Shown in pieces: positions 9,801 through 15,654 of a DNA stretch of 21,531 nucleotides. Position 1 is the stretch's first letter; each line of letters begins with the position of its first letter. The stretch comes from Paraclostridium ghonii (GTDB lineage: Bacteria; Bacillota; Clostridia; Peptostreptococcales; Peptostreptococcaceae): positions 1 to 21,531 of the forward strand of contig NZ_JAKEDR010000045.1 in NCBI RefSeq assembly GCF_023653455.1, written 5' to 3'. The notes below the pieces were generated by a model. It saw only the letters and a program-made list of their open reading frames with translations, was not told the origin of the DNA and ran no database searches. A program made the translations under genes and the position numbers.

Positions 9801-11898
9801 AAACGGAATATCACATCCTGGATATAATCCTTACGCAAGCTTTAGTTTAGGAGATATAATATCTGGAGATACAGTTGTTGTTAAATTTGATGCAACTGTA
9901 ACTTCATTGCCAAATCCATCACTAGTAAGTAATACTGCTAATTTAACATTTGCATATAGAATAAATCCTAATGGAAATGATTTATATGGTCAAACAAACT
10001 CAAATACAGTAACAACTCAAATAAACTTGGGTTCATTAAATCTAGTGAAGAGTGTTAATAAGGGTTATGTAACAATAGGCGAGACGATAGTTTATACAGT
10101 TACTGTAACTAATAATGGTAATGTAAATGCAACAGATGTAATTTTTACAGATAACTTACAATCTGATGTTACATTTAATTCAGGGTCTGTTAAAATTGAT
10201 GGAAATATTTATGAAAATTATGATCCTAATCAAGGATTTAATTTAGGTACTATAGAGCCTTTAGCTAGTGTAACAGTTGTATTTACTGCTAATGTTATAC
10301 AACAACCAACACATGATACTGTACTAAACTATGCAGTAGGAACGTTCAACTACAAGGTAAACCCAAATGGTCAAAACTATAGTAAATCATCAAATTCAAA
10401 TACGGTTTATACTATTATAATTTATCCAAAACTAAGTATGACTAAGTCAGTAGATAAATTATATGCAACATTACAAGATACACTAAATTATAATGTATTG
10501 GTTAAAAATGATGGAAATACAACTATATCTAACTTAGTATTTACAGATGTTTTATCAAATGGAGCTATATTTAAATCAGGGACAGTTACAATAGATGGAA
10601 TTAGTTATCCTAACTATGATCCAATAGTAGGATTTAATTTGCCTAATAACCTTATAGCAGGTAACACATCTTTAGTACAATTTAGTGTAATTGTAAATAC
10701 TTTACCAGCACCTCCACAGGTAACAAACTATGCTACATCAAACGGAGTATACAAAGTAGACCCACAAGGTAATAATTACCCTATATCATCAACATCAAAT
10801 ACTGTAACGACTAATATAAATGTAGGCAGTTTATCTAATACAAAATCAGTTGATAAATTATATGCAAAAGTAAACGATACTCTAACTTACACTTCAACAA
10901 TCATAAATACAGGAAATGTAAATGCAACTAATTTGAAATTTACAGACTTACTACAATCGGAGTTAAGTTATATATCAGGAACTGTTAGAATAAATAATGT
11001 TTTATATCCAGCACTAGATCCAACTATAGGATTTGATTTATCTGATTTAGGAGCAAATCAGACAGTAACAGTGACTTTTGATGCTAAAATAAACGCTTTA
11101 CCAGTGCCAGCTTATGTAACAAACACATCACAAATTCAATTTAGTTATAAAGTGGATCCAAATGGTACTTTATCAACTAAGACACAAACAAGTAATTCAG
11201 TAACAACTAATGTGGTATTAGGAAAAATTACAGCAGTTAAAACTGTAGATAAAGCAATAGCAACTATAGGAGATATACTAAATTATACGGTAACACTTAC
11301 AAATGTAGGTAATGTTATAGATAATGAGGTATTATTCCAAGATACTCCATCTACAGGAGCACAATTTAAATCAGGAACTGTAGTTGTAAATGGAGAAAGT
11401 AAACCAAATTATGACCCTACGGTTGGATTTAGTATAGGTGATATAGGAATAGGTAATGTTGTAATAGTACAATTTAGTGCTACAGTAGTTTCAGTTCCAT
11501 CATCTAATAAAGTAACGAACCAAGCTGTTATACCATTTAAGTACTTGGTAGATCCAAAACAATCTCCATACAGTGATACAGCTTACTCAAATACAGTAAC
11601 TACTAATATTGCATATGGCAATTTAAATGTAACTAAATTTGTAAATAAAAAATATGCGACTATTGGAGAAAAATTGACTTATACAATTACAATTGAAAAT
11701 ATAGGAAATATAAATGCTACAGATGTAGTATTTTTAGACTATACTCCTCATAATTCTATATTTGTATTAGGAAGTGTAACTGTAAATGGAGTGGTTCATA
11801 CAGACTATAATCCATCAGCAGGATTTAATTTAGGAACTATGGTTCCAGGTCAAATAATAACAGTTGTCTATCAAGTTCAAGTTGTAGATTTATGTTAA
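3817..11898 (+). CDS. Giant DUF11 protein with 18 tandem ~132-residue repeats
   Basis: With GTG 3817 as start the product has 2693 residues; an upstream TTG at 3766 would add 17. Residues 1-352 are a distinct head that opens ALTPRFTAIDKA, as in other clostridial/bacillar DUF11 proteins as I recall them, with an Asn/Gly/Pro-rich linker at about 243-297. Residues 353-2693 are 18 DUF11 repeats with period ~132. The consensus has an opening strand TKSVDK.YA..GD.L.Y, then N.GN, F.D, GSV.ING, Y.P..GF.L, PG, and closing strand SNTVTT. The 18th (2604-2693) stops after about 90 residues, lacks the closing strands and ends in Cys; a terminator follows 14 nt later. There is no signal peptide, membrane anchor or sorting signal. 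Repeats are diverged at DNA level, so the array is old. A rod-like surface or spore-appendage protein is inferred, not shown. Confidence 0.88.
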   Translation: MALTPRFTAIDKAVLVATGNSFVVCGSTTATGVNTSDMIKPDGSTTRNWTEAGSTANLNILSNSTILYAELLWYSTVKSNIQGAPDLRTIEDDAITFTTPKGSYQIIPQNTETNTGTSGSIDRYRAADVTSYVQGALSGNYTVSKVPISIPDTGLSNTRAGWTLSVIYRNDVLPPQQVIYLSGISVAKPGEPLQTTISGFTTSSDISKLKGNVFIACANGEPLNGNDFTYAGPSFAQLSNIGNTVNTPNPNPGTSPNNPGNNFFSGLINLVNPLSDNNGLININGTNGSNNNDGFVPIQKLGARNKWDITNVDITKTLVPNQTLLVGQVNSAESGDGVQLLAVASQINVNAPNMIATLDAYDIDGDGEYNIQVGEPLVYCAKVRNDGNVDANNVILSAVIDSSTSFIPGSVTINEVSYPSANISAGINIGTIPAKGVKNVFFTVRVNSVPNGGLLHQNVNYNYQFTSGSDTITNYAKTNTIEIIVQDGLLSILKSSSKSTAVVGDNITYTITIENIGTEIAKNVFFQDKIDINCSFVQGSVIIDGTEYIDYNPVTGIGLPDLAVGETTQIIFQFSVNSLPVSTKVNNISCVTFGYIFNQYGYLRERTIFSNITPTTIQYVDIIGERCNNNNYPKVGDTVTYTLSLTNTGNIDATDVQVLEPPIPGATFVDGSVKINGNIKPTLNPFNGFILPNPIQSKDTTEVEYKVLINEINPASLIENTAQVPFKYQISSETGVVQSEKDSNKVDTVANYTCMNIVESVDKDYATINDILYYKATITNNGNINSTNTVFLSSIQSETSFITGSVSINGISYPSYNPNQGFTLGTICPGGTVEVLYEVKVNSMPNPNIVYNQSDLVYSYQPAPDGITLTTTIYSNIVQTIINKSSYTVTKSVDKSYAQPGDYIVYTTVIQNTGTVSLRDVKFVDFLGIFLNFYQGSLYINGINYPDYNPNIQFTIGDLHPGDTATIVFGANIVSNTPVGYIPNTSEVTLSYKETPYSPTITKTVYSNTVKTYDPYAQIDIVKSVDKTYAGVGETLTYSFTVTNNGNTSANNVMFADILQSQTSFILESVYVNGVNKPSYNPQSGFSLGNINIGQVVNIEFKVKVDSLPSPNNVKNNATASYSYYIDPNQQPISKTSTSNTVTITINSYSATLTKSVNKLYAVVGDTLDYEVIANNTGTIPLTNVTFKDLIPNGATFVDGSVVVDGASKPNANPNNGFAISDILPGGNVIVMFKVSVTSVPNPPQIINSANINFKYKLSPTTPDIDGSLNSNNVTTNVRNINVSNTKSVNKTYATVGDKLTYTSVITNNGNINITDTNFIDLVPSNTTFVSGSVKIGSTEYPDYDPNTGFTLNTISPGASVTVSFDVNVESVPNNGYITNTSNINYSYKIDPNGSNISGNKTSNSVTTYIRLGNLNITKYSDRTVVRINNVITYSFVISNTGNTVLKNLIFTDMIQEESLFNVGSVYVNGVNKPTYNPESGFALDDIDIGHQTTVSFSVTTEQIPLNNELLNKATVQYSYYVDPNGSPTTKTKDSNTTTVYVYDTIVSANKSVDKSIAKVGDTLNFSIDITNDGNVAAQFVEFIDTLDSHLTFISDSVYVNGEQKTGYNPNNGFALNDIEPNTTTTVTFKATIDSRPLDNTIYNFATINYKYTVGTELVNATINTNTTMTFVAVGELTLTKSVNTNYATVGDNLSYSVMIKNTGSVNATNLTFTDLMPTATSFNSGTVVVDGIPQPTFNPINGFVLSDLTPNQYHTVTFSVHVDSLPQSGKVENTADVEFTYKLTPTDNPVTITATSNKVTTFINLGLLNLTKSVDKLYATINDILTYTISIVNQGNATCSSIVFKDLIQSDASFENGSVYINGENKPNYNPNSGFNLEDIVGYGTSTVSFKVKVNSIPPSDYTLYNSATANYNYNVDPDKTPVSKQATSNTVSTVINVGSLNATKSVSKSYATIGDVLTYTVNILNNGNVIAKNVNFRDVIPNGLTFVTDSVTINGISHPGYNPYASFSLGDIISGDTVVVKFDATVTSLPNPSLVSNTANLTFAYRINPNGNDLYGQTNSNTVTTQINLGSLNLVKSVNKGYVTIGETIVYTVTVTNNGNVNATDVIFTDNLQSDVTFNSGSVKIDGNIYENYDPNQGFNLGTIEPLASVTVVFTANVIQQPTHDTVLNYAVGTFNYKVNPNGQNYSKSSNSNTVYTIIIYPKLSMTKSVDKLYATLQDTLNYNVLVKNDGNTTISNLVFTDVLSNGAIFKSGTVTIDGISYPNYDPIVGFNLPNNLIAGNTSLVQFSVIVNTLPAPPQVTNYATSNGVYKVDPQGNNYPISSTSNTVTTNINVGSLSNTKSVDKLYAKVNDTLTYTSTIINTGNVNATNLKFTDLLQSELSYISGTVRINNVLYPALDPTIGFDLSDLGANQTVTVTFDAKINALPVPAYVTNTSQIQFSYKVDPNGTLSTKTQTSNSVTTNVVLGKITAVKTVDKAIATIGDILNYTVTLTNVGNVIDNEVLFQDTPSTGAQFKSGTVVVNGESKPNYDPTVGFSIGDIGIGNVVIVQFSATVVSVPSSNKVTNQAVIPFKYLVDPKQSPYSDTAYSNTVTTNIAYGNLNVTKFVNKKYATIGEKLTYTITIENIGNINATDVVFLDYTPHNSIFVLGSVTVNGVVHTDYNPSAGFNLGTMVPGQIITVVYQVQVVDLC
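4873..11895 (+). repeat. 18 tandem DUF11 repeats (17 complete, 1 truncated)
   Basis: Coding repeats of about 396 nt. Repeat 1 starts near residue 353, repeat 2 near 489, repeat 7 near 1152 and repeat 18 at 2604. Repeats 5-17 share the opening K-S-V-D/N-K pattern most closely. Repeats 1, 3 and 4 are the most deviant, lacking both the opening-strand Lys and the mid-domain Asp. The conserved Asn of the closing strand is in repeats 1-17 and absent only from truncated repeat 18. Confidence 0.9.
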
Positions 11899-11912
11899 TA
11901 TAAATTATTTTT

Positions 11913-11948
11913 ATCTCGAAGTTATTAATAACTTCGAGATATTTTTTT
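11913..11948 (+). terminator. Intrinsic terminator of the giant DUF11 gene
   Basis: A perfect 14-bp inverted repeat (11913-11926 with 11927-11940; in practice a 12-bp stem and a TTAA tetraloop) is followed by ATTTTTTTATTTT. It lies 14 nt after the stop codon. The minus-strand side has A rather than U after the hairpin, so it probably does not terminate the convergent lysP transcript well. Confidence 0.9.
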
Positions 11949-11951
11949 ATT

Positions 11952-13370
11952 TTAATCAAAAGTTAAATCAACTTCATCTAAAGATACAACTTTACTTTTA
12001 TGTTTTAATTTATACCCTAGGTATAAAGCTAAAAATAGGGGGATTCCTATATAAGAAGCTATTAAACTATTCCAGTCAATTCCACTTGGAGTTATGCAAG
12101 AGTAACCTTGTCCTAAGATAATTATTAAACACATTATAAGTGCTAATACAGGTCCAAATGGGTACCATTTAGCCTTGAATTTTAAATCTTTTATATCATG
12201 ACCTTGATGAACATATGCTTTTCTAAATCTATAATGACAAATTGCTATACCAACCCATGCTATAAATCCAGCAAGACCAGAAGCTGAAACTAACCAAACA
12301 TAAACTGTACTCTCTGCAAATATACCAGTTAAGAAACATGCAGAAGCTACTAATGTAGTTAATATTAATGAATTTACAGGAACACCTCTGTTATTAGTTT
12401 TTGCAAAAACTTTAGGAGCAAGTCCATCTTTGGCCATTGAATAAAGCATTCTAGTTGATGCGTACATACCAGAGTTACCAGCAGATAACACAGATGTTAG
12501 TATTACTGCGTTCATAAGAGACGCAGCACCTGCAATTCCTGCTTTTTCAAAGACCATAGTAAATGGACTTTGATAAACACTAGCTTGAGTAAATGGTATA
12601 ATAGCGCCTAAAACAATTATCGTTCCTAGGTAAAATATTAATATTCTCCAAAAAATTGATTTTATAGCTTTTGGTATAGTTTTTTCAGGATTCTCACTTT
12701 CTCCAGCAGCAACTCCTATAAGCTCTGTTCCTTGGAATGAAAATCCTGCAATTAAGAAAATTGCAAATACGGATTTTAAACCACCGTGAAATGGACCATC
12801 AGCTATAAAGTAGTTATGAAAACCTACATCATCTGAACCCATTACCCCAATTATCATAAGAACCCCTATTATTAAAAATACTATTATAGTTACAACCTTA
12901 ATTCCTGCAAACCAATATTCAGATTCTCCATAAGCTTTTGCTGATAAAAAATTTAAACCAACAATTATTGTTAAAAATAATATACTCCAATAAAGTCCAG
13001 GAATATTAGGGAACCAATATTTCATAATTAATGAACCTGCAACCATTTCAGCTGCTATAGTTATAGCCCAGTTATACCAATAATTCCACCCAAGTGCAAA
13101 TCCAAGCGCTGGATCAATAAATTTTGTAGCATAAGAACTAAAAGAACCAGATATAGGCATATAAGTTGCCATTTCTCCTAAACTGGTTATTAAAAAGTAA
13201 ACCATAATACCTATTAGCCCATAAGCTAACAACGCACCTCCTGGACCTGCTTGGTGAAGAGTATCTCCCATTGCAAGAAATATACCTGTTCCAATAGATC
13301 CTCCTAAAGCAATCATATTTAGATGCCTAGCTTTTAAATCTCTTTTTAAGTCATGACTTTCATTACTCAT
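11952..13370 (-). CDS. lysP: Lysine-specific permease (AAT family)
   Basis: A cytoplasmic-membrane amino-acid/proton symporter of 472 residues, expected to have 12 membrane helices. Family signatures include DLKARHLNMIALGGSIGTGIF at the start of helix 1 (residues 11-31; the G-S-I-G-T-G stretch is the substrate-contacting unwound segment in this family), GFALGWNYWYNW near 90-101, the helix-6 segment SFQGTELIG, and the tail motif QGHDI. Similarity to enterobacterial LysP runs end to end by eye. Substrate assignment rests strongly on the lysine riboswitch just upstream. The start is ATG 13370, because AGGAGG (13380-13385) lies 9 nt before it; the longer TTG start would contain that site. It converges with the giant DUF11 gene, 53 nt away. 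Confidence 0.93.
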   Translation of the reverse strand: MSNESHDLKRDLKARHLNMIALGGSIGTGIFLAMGDTLHQAGPGGALLAYGLIGIMVYFLITSLGEMATYMPISGSFSSYATKFIDPALGFALGWNYWYNWAITIAAEMVAGSLIMKYWFPNIPGLYWSILFLTIIVGLNFLSAKAYGESEYWFAGIKVVTIIVFLIIGVLMIIGVMGSDDVGFHNYFIADGPFHGGLKSVFAIFLIAGFSFQGTELIGVAAGESENPEKTIPKAIKSIFWRILIFYLGTIIVLGAIIPFTQASVYQSPFTMVFEKAGIAGAASLMNAVILTSVLSAGNSGMYASTRMLYSMAKDGLAPKVFAKTNNRGVPVNSLILTTLVASACFLTGIFAESTVYVWLVSASGLAGFIAWVGIAICHYRFRKAYVHQGHDIKDLKFKAKWYPFGPVLALIMCLIIILGQGYSCITPSGIDWNSLIASYIGIPLFLALYLGYKLKHKSKVVSLDEVDLTFD

Positions 13371-13379
13371 TTCAATTAT

Positions 13380-13385
13380 CCTCCT
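13380..13385 (-). promoter_or_regulatory. lysP ribosome-binding site
   Basis: AGGAGG on the minus strand, 9 nt before ATG 13370; it decides against the upstream TTG at 13388. Confidence 0.85.
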
Positions 13386-13442
13386 CAATTGTAGTGAACT
13401 TTATGTAAATAAGTAACCAAGATAATAAATCTTTATGACAAT

Positions 13443-13474
13443 AAAAAAAGTCATGAGACTATGCCCATGACTTT
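13443..13474 (-). terminator. Lysine-riboswitch expression-platform terminator
   Basis: On the minus strand a 9-bp stem, AAAGTCATG with CATGACTTT, encloses a 10-nt loop and runs into seven T. It sits between the aptamer and lysP. Its loop and 3' arm contain AGTCTCAT (plus coordinates 13453-13460), the complement of ATGAGACT in the aptamer (13552-13559), so stem formation competes with an antiterminator. High lysine should favour the terminator and shut lysP off. Confidence 0.9.
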
Positions 13475-13524
13475 ATACGAAAAAATTCATACGAAAAAAG
13501 TATGATAATACCGTACGTTTTCAT

Positions 13525-13689
13525 TGAAAATAGCACCCCACAAAATGTGACAGTCTCATATATGTTTTATATAAGCCCAGCAAATAGTATTAAAGCTATC
13601 AACTATTCACTTCGGCGAAATTCCCTTTCATATTATTTCATTGAGCTTACCTCCATAATATTACTTATAAGTTTCGCGCCTCTATCTCA
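13525..13689 (-). promoter_or_regulatory. Lysine riboswitch aptamer (L-box)
   Basis: Read on the minus strand, this leader matches the L-box consensus (Rfam family 'Lysine') block by block: GAGATAGAGGCGCGAA at the 5' side of P1 and the core, AGTA in P2, GAAAGGGAA, then CGCCGAAG, TTTGCTGGGC, CTGTCACATTTTGTGG and closing TGCTATTTTCA. P1 forms from the first and last blocks with one bulge. The order and spacing resemble the Bacillus subtilis lysC leader. It lies ~155 nt upstream of lysP, in the same orientation, behind a good promoter and before an intrinsic terminator. It therefore regulates the permease by transcription attenuation in response to lysine. Confidence 0.96.
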
Positions 13690-13710
13690 GTTATATACTT
13701 GTTGTATACA

Positions 13711-13738
13711 ATTATAAAACAAATTTGAGATAAGTCAA
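13711..13738 (-). promoter_or_regulatory. Sigma-A promoter of the lysP riboswitch transcript
   Basis: On the minus strand, TTGACT (13733-13738) and TATAAT (13711-13716) are separated by 16 nt. Transcription should start near 13703, about 14 nt before the aptamer. Confidence 0.85.
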
Positions 13739-13876
13739 TAGAGAATCACATAGGAATTTAATTATTTTCAGATTATTGAAATAAATGAAAAAATTGAGAG
13801 GGAATATTAAAGTGAATTGTTAAAATACCGATAATATATATAAAATTATATGTTATTTTTATTATAAAAATATTTA

Positions 13877-13910
13877 AGGATGTGATCAATTTAAACATGA
13901 TTCACATCCT
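13877..13910. terminator. Hairpin terminator after the CotF-like gene
   Basis: AGGATGTGA (13877-13885) pairs with TCACATCCT (13902-13910) around a 16-nt loop that can pair a little further. On the minus strand a U-containing stretch follows (TTAAATATTTTTATAAT), just after the coat-protein stop codon at 13917. On the plus strand it is followed by ATTTTTC. Bases 13741-13876, between this hairpin and the lysP promoter, hold nothing recognisable. Confidence 0.7.
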
Positions 13911-13916
13911 ATTTTT

Positions 13917-14405
13917 CTAGTTGTACATATTATGTTGACTCATATAATTATAAATTTTTTCGCCGTGTTCTTGTTCTTCTTTTTGAATATGATTTAAAAC
14001 TTGGCGTATGTTTTTGTCTGCAAATTCAAATATAGCTGTATTATATGTAGAAGAAACATATTTTTCAGTACTAAGAGAATCTTGACATAACATTTTATCT
14101 TGTTCATTGTAAGTATTCATTTGTAATGGTTGTGAATTGATATTAGGCATTGTATTTATATTTTGCATATTTGGATTTTGATTTCCTTGGTTTTGACCTT
14201 GGTTAATATTTGGAACAGTACCGCTTAAAATTTGATTTATAGAATTTAAATGTTGCTGTTCATGTTGGGAAAGTTCATTAAATAAATTTTTAAGCTGTGG
14301 GTCTGAAGCTTTTTGAGAGTACTGTTGGTATTTTTGAATACATAACTCTTCGTGACTTTTTTCATCTTCTAATAATATTTTTTCTTTAGCAGTTAAATTT
14401 AACAT
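13917..14405 (-). CDS. CotF-family (ferritin-like) spore coat protein
   Basis: A 162-residue soluble protein of the spore coat F type (Coat F domain, ferritin-like fold). Two helical halves flank a low-complexity Asn/Gln/Gly/Met linker at about 62-100. The first half ends with E44-L-S-Q-H48 and E49-Q-Q-H52; the second carries E144-Q-E-H147. These glutamate/histidine pairs resemble ferritin-like metal-binding helices, though metal binding is not shown. The start is ATG 14405, because GGAGGTG (14412-14418) lies 6 nt upstream; the longer frame from ATG 14420 overlaps that ribosome site. It is monocistronic and ends at the hairpin 13877-13910. The family is usually made during sporulation and found in the coat. 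I could not identify a sporulation sigma promoter upstream. Confidence 0.85.
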   Translation of the reverse strand: MLNLTAKEKILLEDEKSHEELCIQKYQQYSQKASDPQLKNLFNELSQHEQQHLNSINQILSGTVPNINQGQNQGNQNPNMQNINTMPNINSQPLQMNTYNEQDKMLCQDSLSTEKYVSSTYNTAIFEFADKNIRQVLNHIQKEEQEHGEKIYNYMSQHNMYN

Positions 14406-14411
14406 AAAATA

Positions 14412-14418
14412 CACCTCC
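14412..14418 (-). promoter_or_regulatory. Ribosome-binding site of the CotF-like gene
   Basis: GGAGGTG on the minus strand, 6 nt before ATG 14405; it overlaps the upstream in-frame ATG at 14420 and so excludes it. Confidence 0.8.
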
Positions 14419-14492
14419 ATTAATAGTTTGTATAATAAACAATTTATTATTCATTTATGATAAAATTAGTACATAATAAAAAAATTGCCCTT

Positions 14493-14499
14493 AAAGGAG
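14493..14499 (+). promoter_or_regulatory. Ribosome-binding site fixing GTG 14508
   Basis: AAAGGAG lies 8 nt before GTG 14508. The ATG at 14457 has no Shine-Dalgarno sequence in front of it. Confidence 0.75.
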
Positions 14500-14507
14500 T
14501 ACGAAAA

Positions 14508-15542
14508 GTGAGAAATGAAAATTTAAGTCTAAATAAAATAATAGATTTTAAAAAATGGAATAACTTACAAGATTATCTTTCGCTAGTTACTAAAATGGCA
14601 ATAGTTATAGTTGACTATAAAGGAAATCCAATAACTAAACACAGTAGATGTCACAAGTTTTGCGAATTAGTAAGAGGTAATTCTAAACTATCGAAATACT
14701 GTGAAAAATGTGATTCAAGAGGTGGATTAGAAGCTGTAAGAATGAATAAACCTTATATATATTTATGCCACTATAATATAGTGGATGTAGCTATACCTAT
14801 TATAATAGATGAAAAGTATATAGGGGCTATAATGGCAGGTCAAGTAAGAATAGACGATTATAAATCAACAGATATGTTAGAGCAAATATTAAAGGTTCCA
14901 GATAAAGTATTAAATCAAAATGATATTTCAAATAAACTTAGTGAATATTATAATGATTTACCTATTTTATCATACAAAGAAGTTGAAGATACATCTAATA
15001 TGTTATTTTTACTGTCTAATTACATAGTAGAAGAAGCGTTAAATAAAAACTTAATTTTAGAAATGTATGAAAAAACTATGAAAAATGGAATAGAAATAGA
15101 TAGCAAAACTTTTAATGGTTATAGCATAAAAAATATAGAAAATGTAAAAAAAGAAATATCTAATGCAATTGTAAGTAGATATATTACTCATGATAATAAA
15201 AAAGATATAGAAGAGATTAATGTAAGTAAAACTTTAAAACCAGCAATGGAATATATATACAATAATAAAAGTGAAAATATATCAATGGATAATATGGCCA
15301 AGCTATGTCACGTTAGCACAAGCTATTTTAGTAGGTTATTTTCAAAAGAAATAGGTGAAAATTTTTCAACATACATATCAAAACTTAAAATAAAATGGGC
15401 AAAAGCACTTTTAGAAGAAACTGACATGACTATAAATGAAATTAGTGATGAACTTGGGTTTAGTGAATCTGGATACTTTATAAAGATATTTAAAAAGTAT
15501 GAGGGTGTAACCCCTAATCTATATAAGAAACACCTTAGATAA
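14508..15542 (+). CDS. PocR-domain / AraC-type transcriptional regulator
   Basis: A 344-residue cytoplasmic DNA-binding regulator. Residues ~10-175 form a PocR-type sensory domain (a family linked to glycerol and propanediol control) with a cysteine cluster: C48, C52, C65, C68, then C87-H89. Residues ~240-342 are an AraC/XylS double helix-turn-helix: ISMDNMAKLCHVSTSYFSRL for the first and MTINEISDELGFSESGYF for the second, ending GVTPNLYKKH. The GTG start at 14508 is preferred over the in-frame ATG at 14457, which lacks a ribosome site. It stands 192 nt upstream of gldA on the same strand, the usual place for a dedicated activator, so its target is probably gldA-dhaK. The ligand (glycerol, dihydroxyacetone or propanediol) cannot be told from sequence. 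Confidence 0.88.
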   Translation: MRNENLSLNKIIDFKKWNNLQDYLSLVTKMAIVIVDYKGNPITKHSRCHKFCELVRGNSKLSKYCEKCDSRGGLEAVRMNKPYIYLCHYNIVDVAIPIIIDEKYIGAIMAGQVRIDDYKSTDMLEQILKVPDKVLNQNDISNKLSEYYNDLPILSYKEVEDTSNMLFLLSNYIVEEALNKNLILEMYEKTMKNGIEIDSKTFNGYSIKNIENVKKEISNAIVSRYITHDNKKDIEEINVSKTLKPAMEYIYNNKSENISMDNMAKLCHVSTSYFSRLFSKEIGENFSTYISKLKIKWAKALLEETDMTINEISDELGFSESGYFIKIFKKYEGVTPNLYKKHLR

Positions 15543-15609
15543 GGTATATATTAGATTTGTTAAAAAAATTTCAAAAAGTACAAAAATTCCGATTATAGTA
15601 TTTTACATC

Positions 15610-15640
15610 AAAAAATTACGGTTTTAAATTGTAATTTTTT
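15610..15640 (+). promoter_or_regulatory. Inverted repeat upstream of gldA: operator or weak terminator
   Basis: Perfect 10-bp arms, AAAAAATTAC (15610-15619) and GTAATTTTTT (15631-15640), have an 11-nt spacer. As RNA the stem is nearly all A-U, but its 3' arm is a T-run, so it could be a poor terminator for the regulator gene. As DNA it lies 15 nt upstream of the gldA -35 position and could be a protein-binding site. Confidence 0.5.
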
Positions 15641-15654
15641 AATATATATATCCA

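Noticed and set aside
4873..11895. The ~396-nt periodicity considered as a satellite or mobile-element array
   Set aside because: The periodicity is in the protein and follows DUF11 domains. The DNA copies are strongly diverged and the frame is intact throughout.
188..11898. LPXTG, S-layer-homology or choline-binding anchors in the DUF11 proteins
   Set aside because: None of these motifs, nor a C-terminal hydrophobic helix with charged tail, is present in either protein.
11899..11951. Frameshift that might have cut off the end of the last DUF11 repeat
   Set aside because: The sequence after the stop codon runs straight into a terminator and does not encode the missing strands in any frame.
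13502..13717. A 71-codon plus-strand open frame
   Set aside because: It lies entirely antisense to the lysine riboswitch and its promoter, has no ribosome site, and its apparent protein is explained by the conserved RNA.
14457..14507. Upstream ATG start for the PocR/AraC regulator
   Set aside because: There is no Shine-Dalgarno sequence before it, whereas GTG 14508 has AAAGGAG at good spacing. The added residues are basic low-complexity sequence outside the sensor domain.
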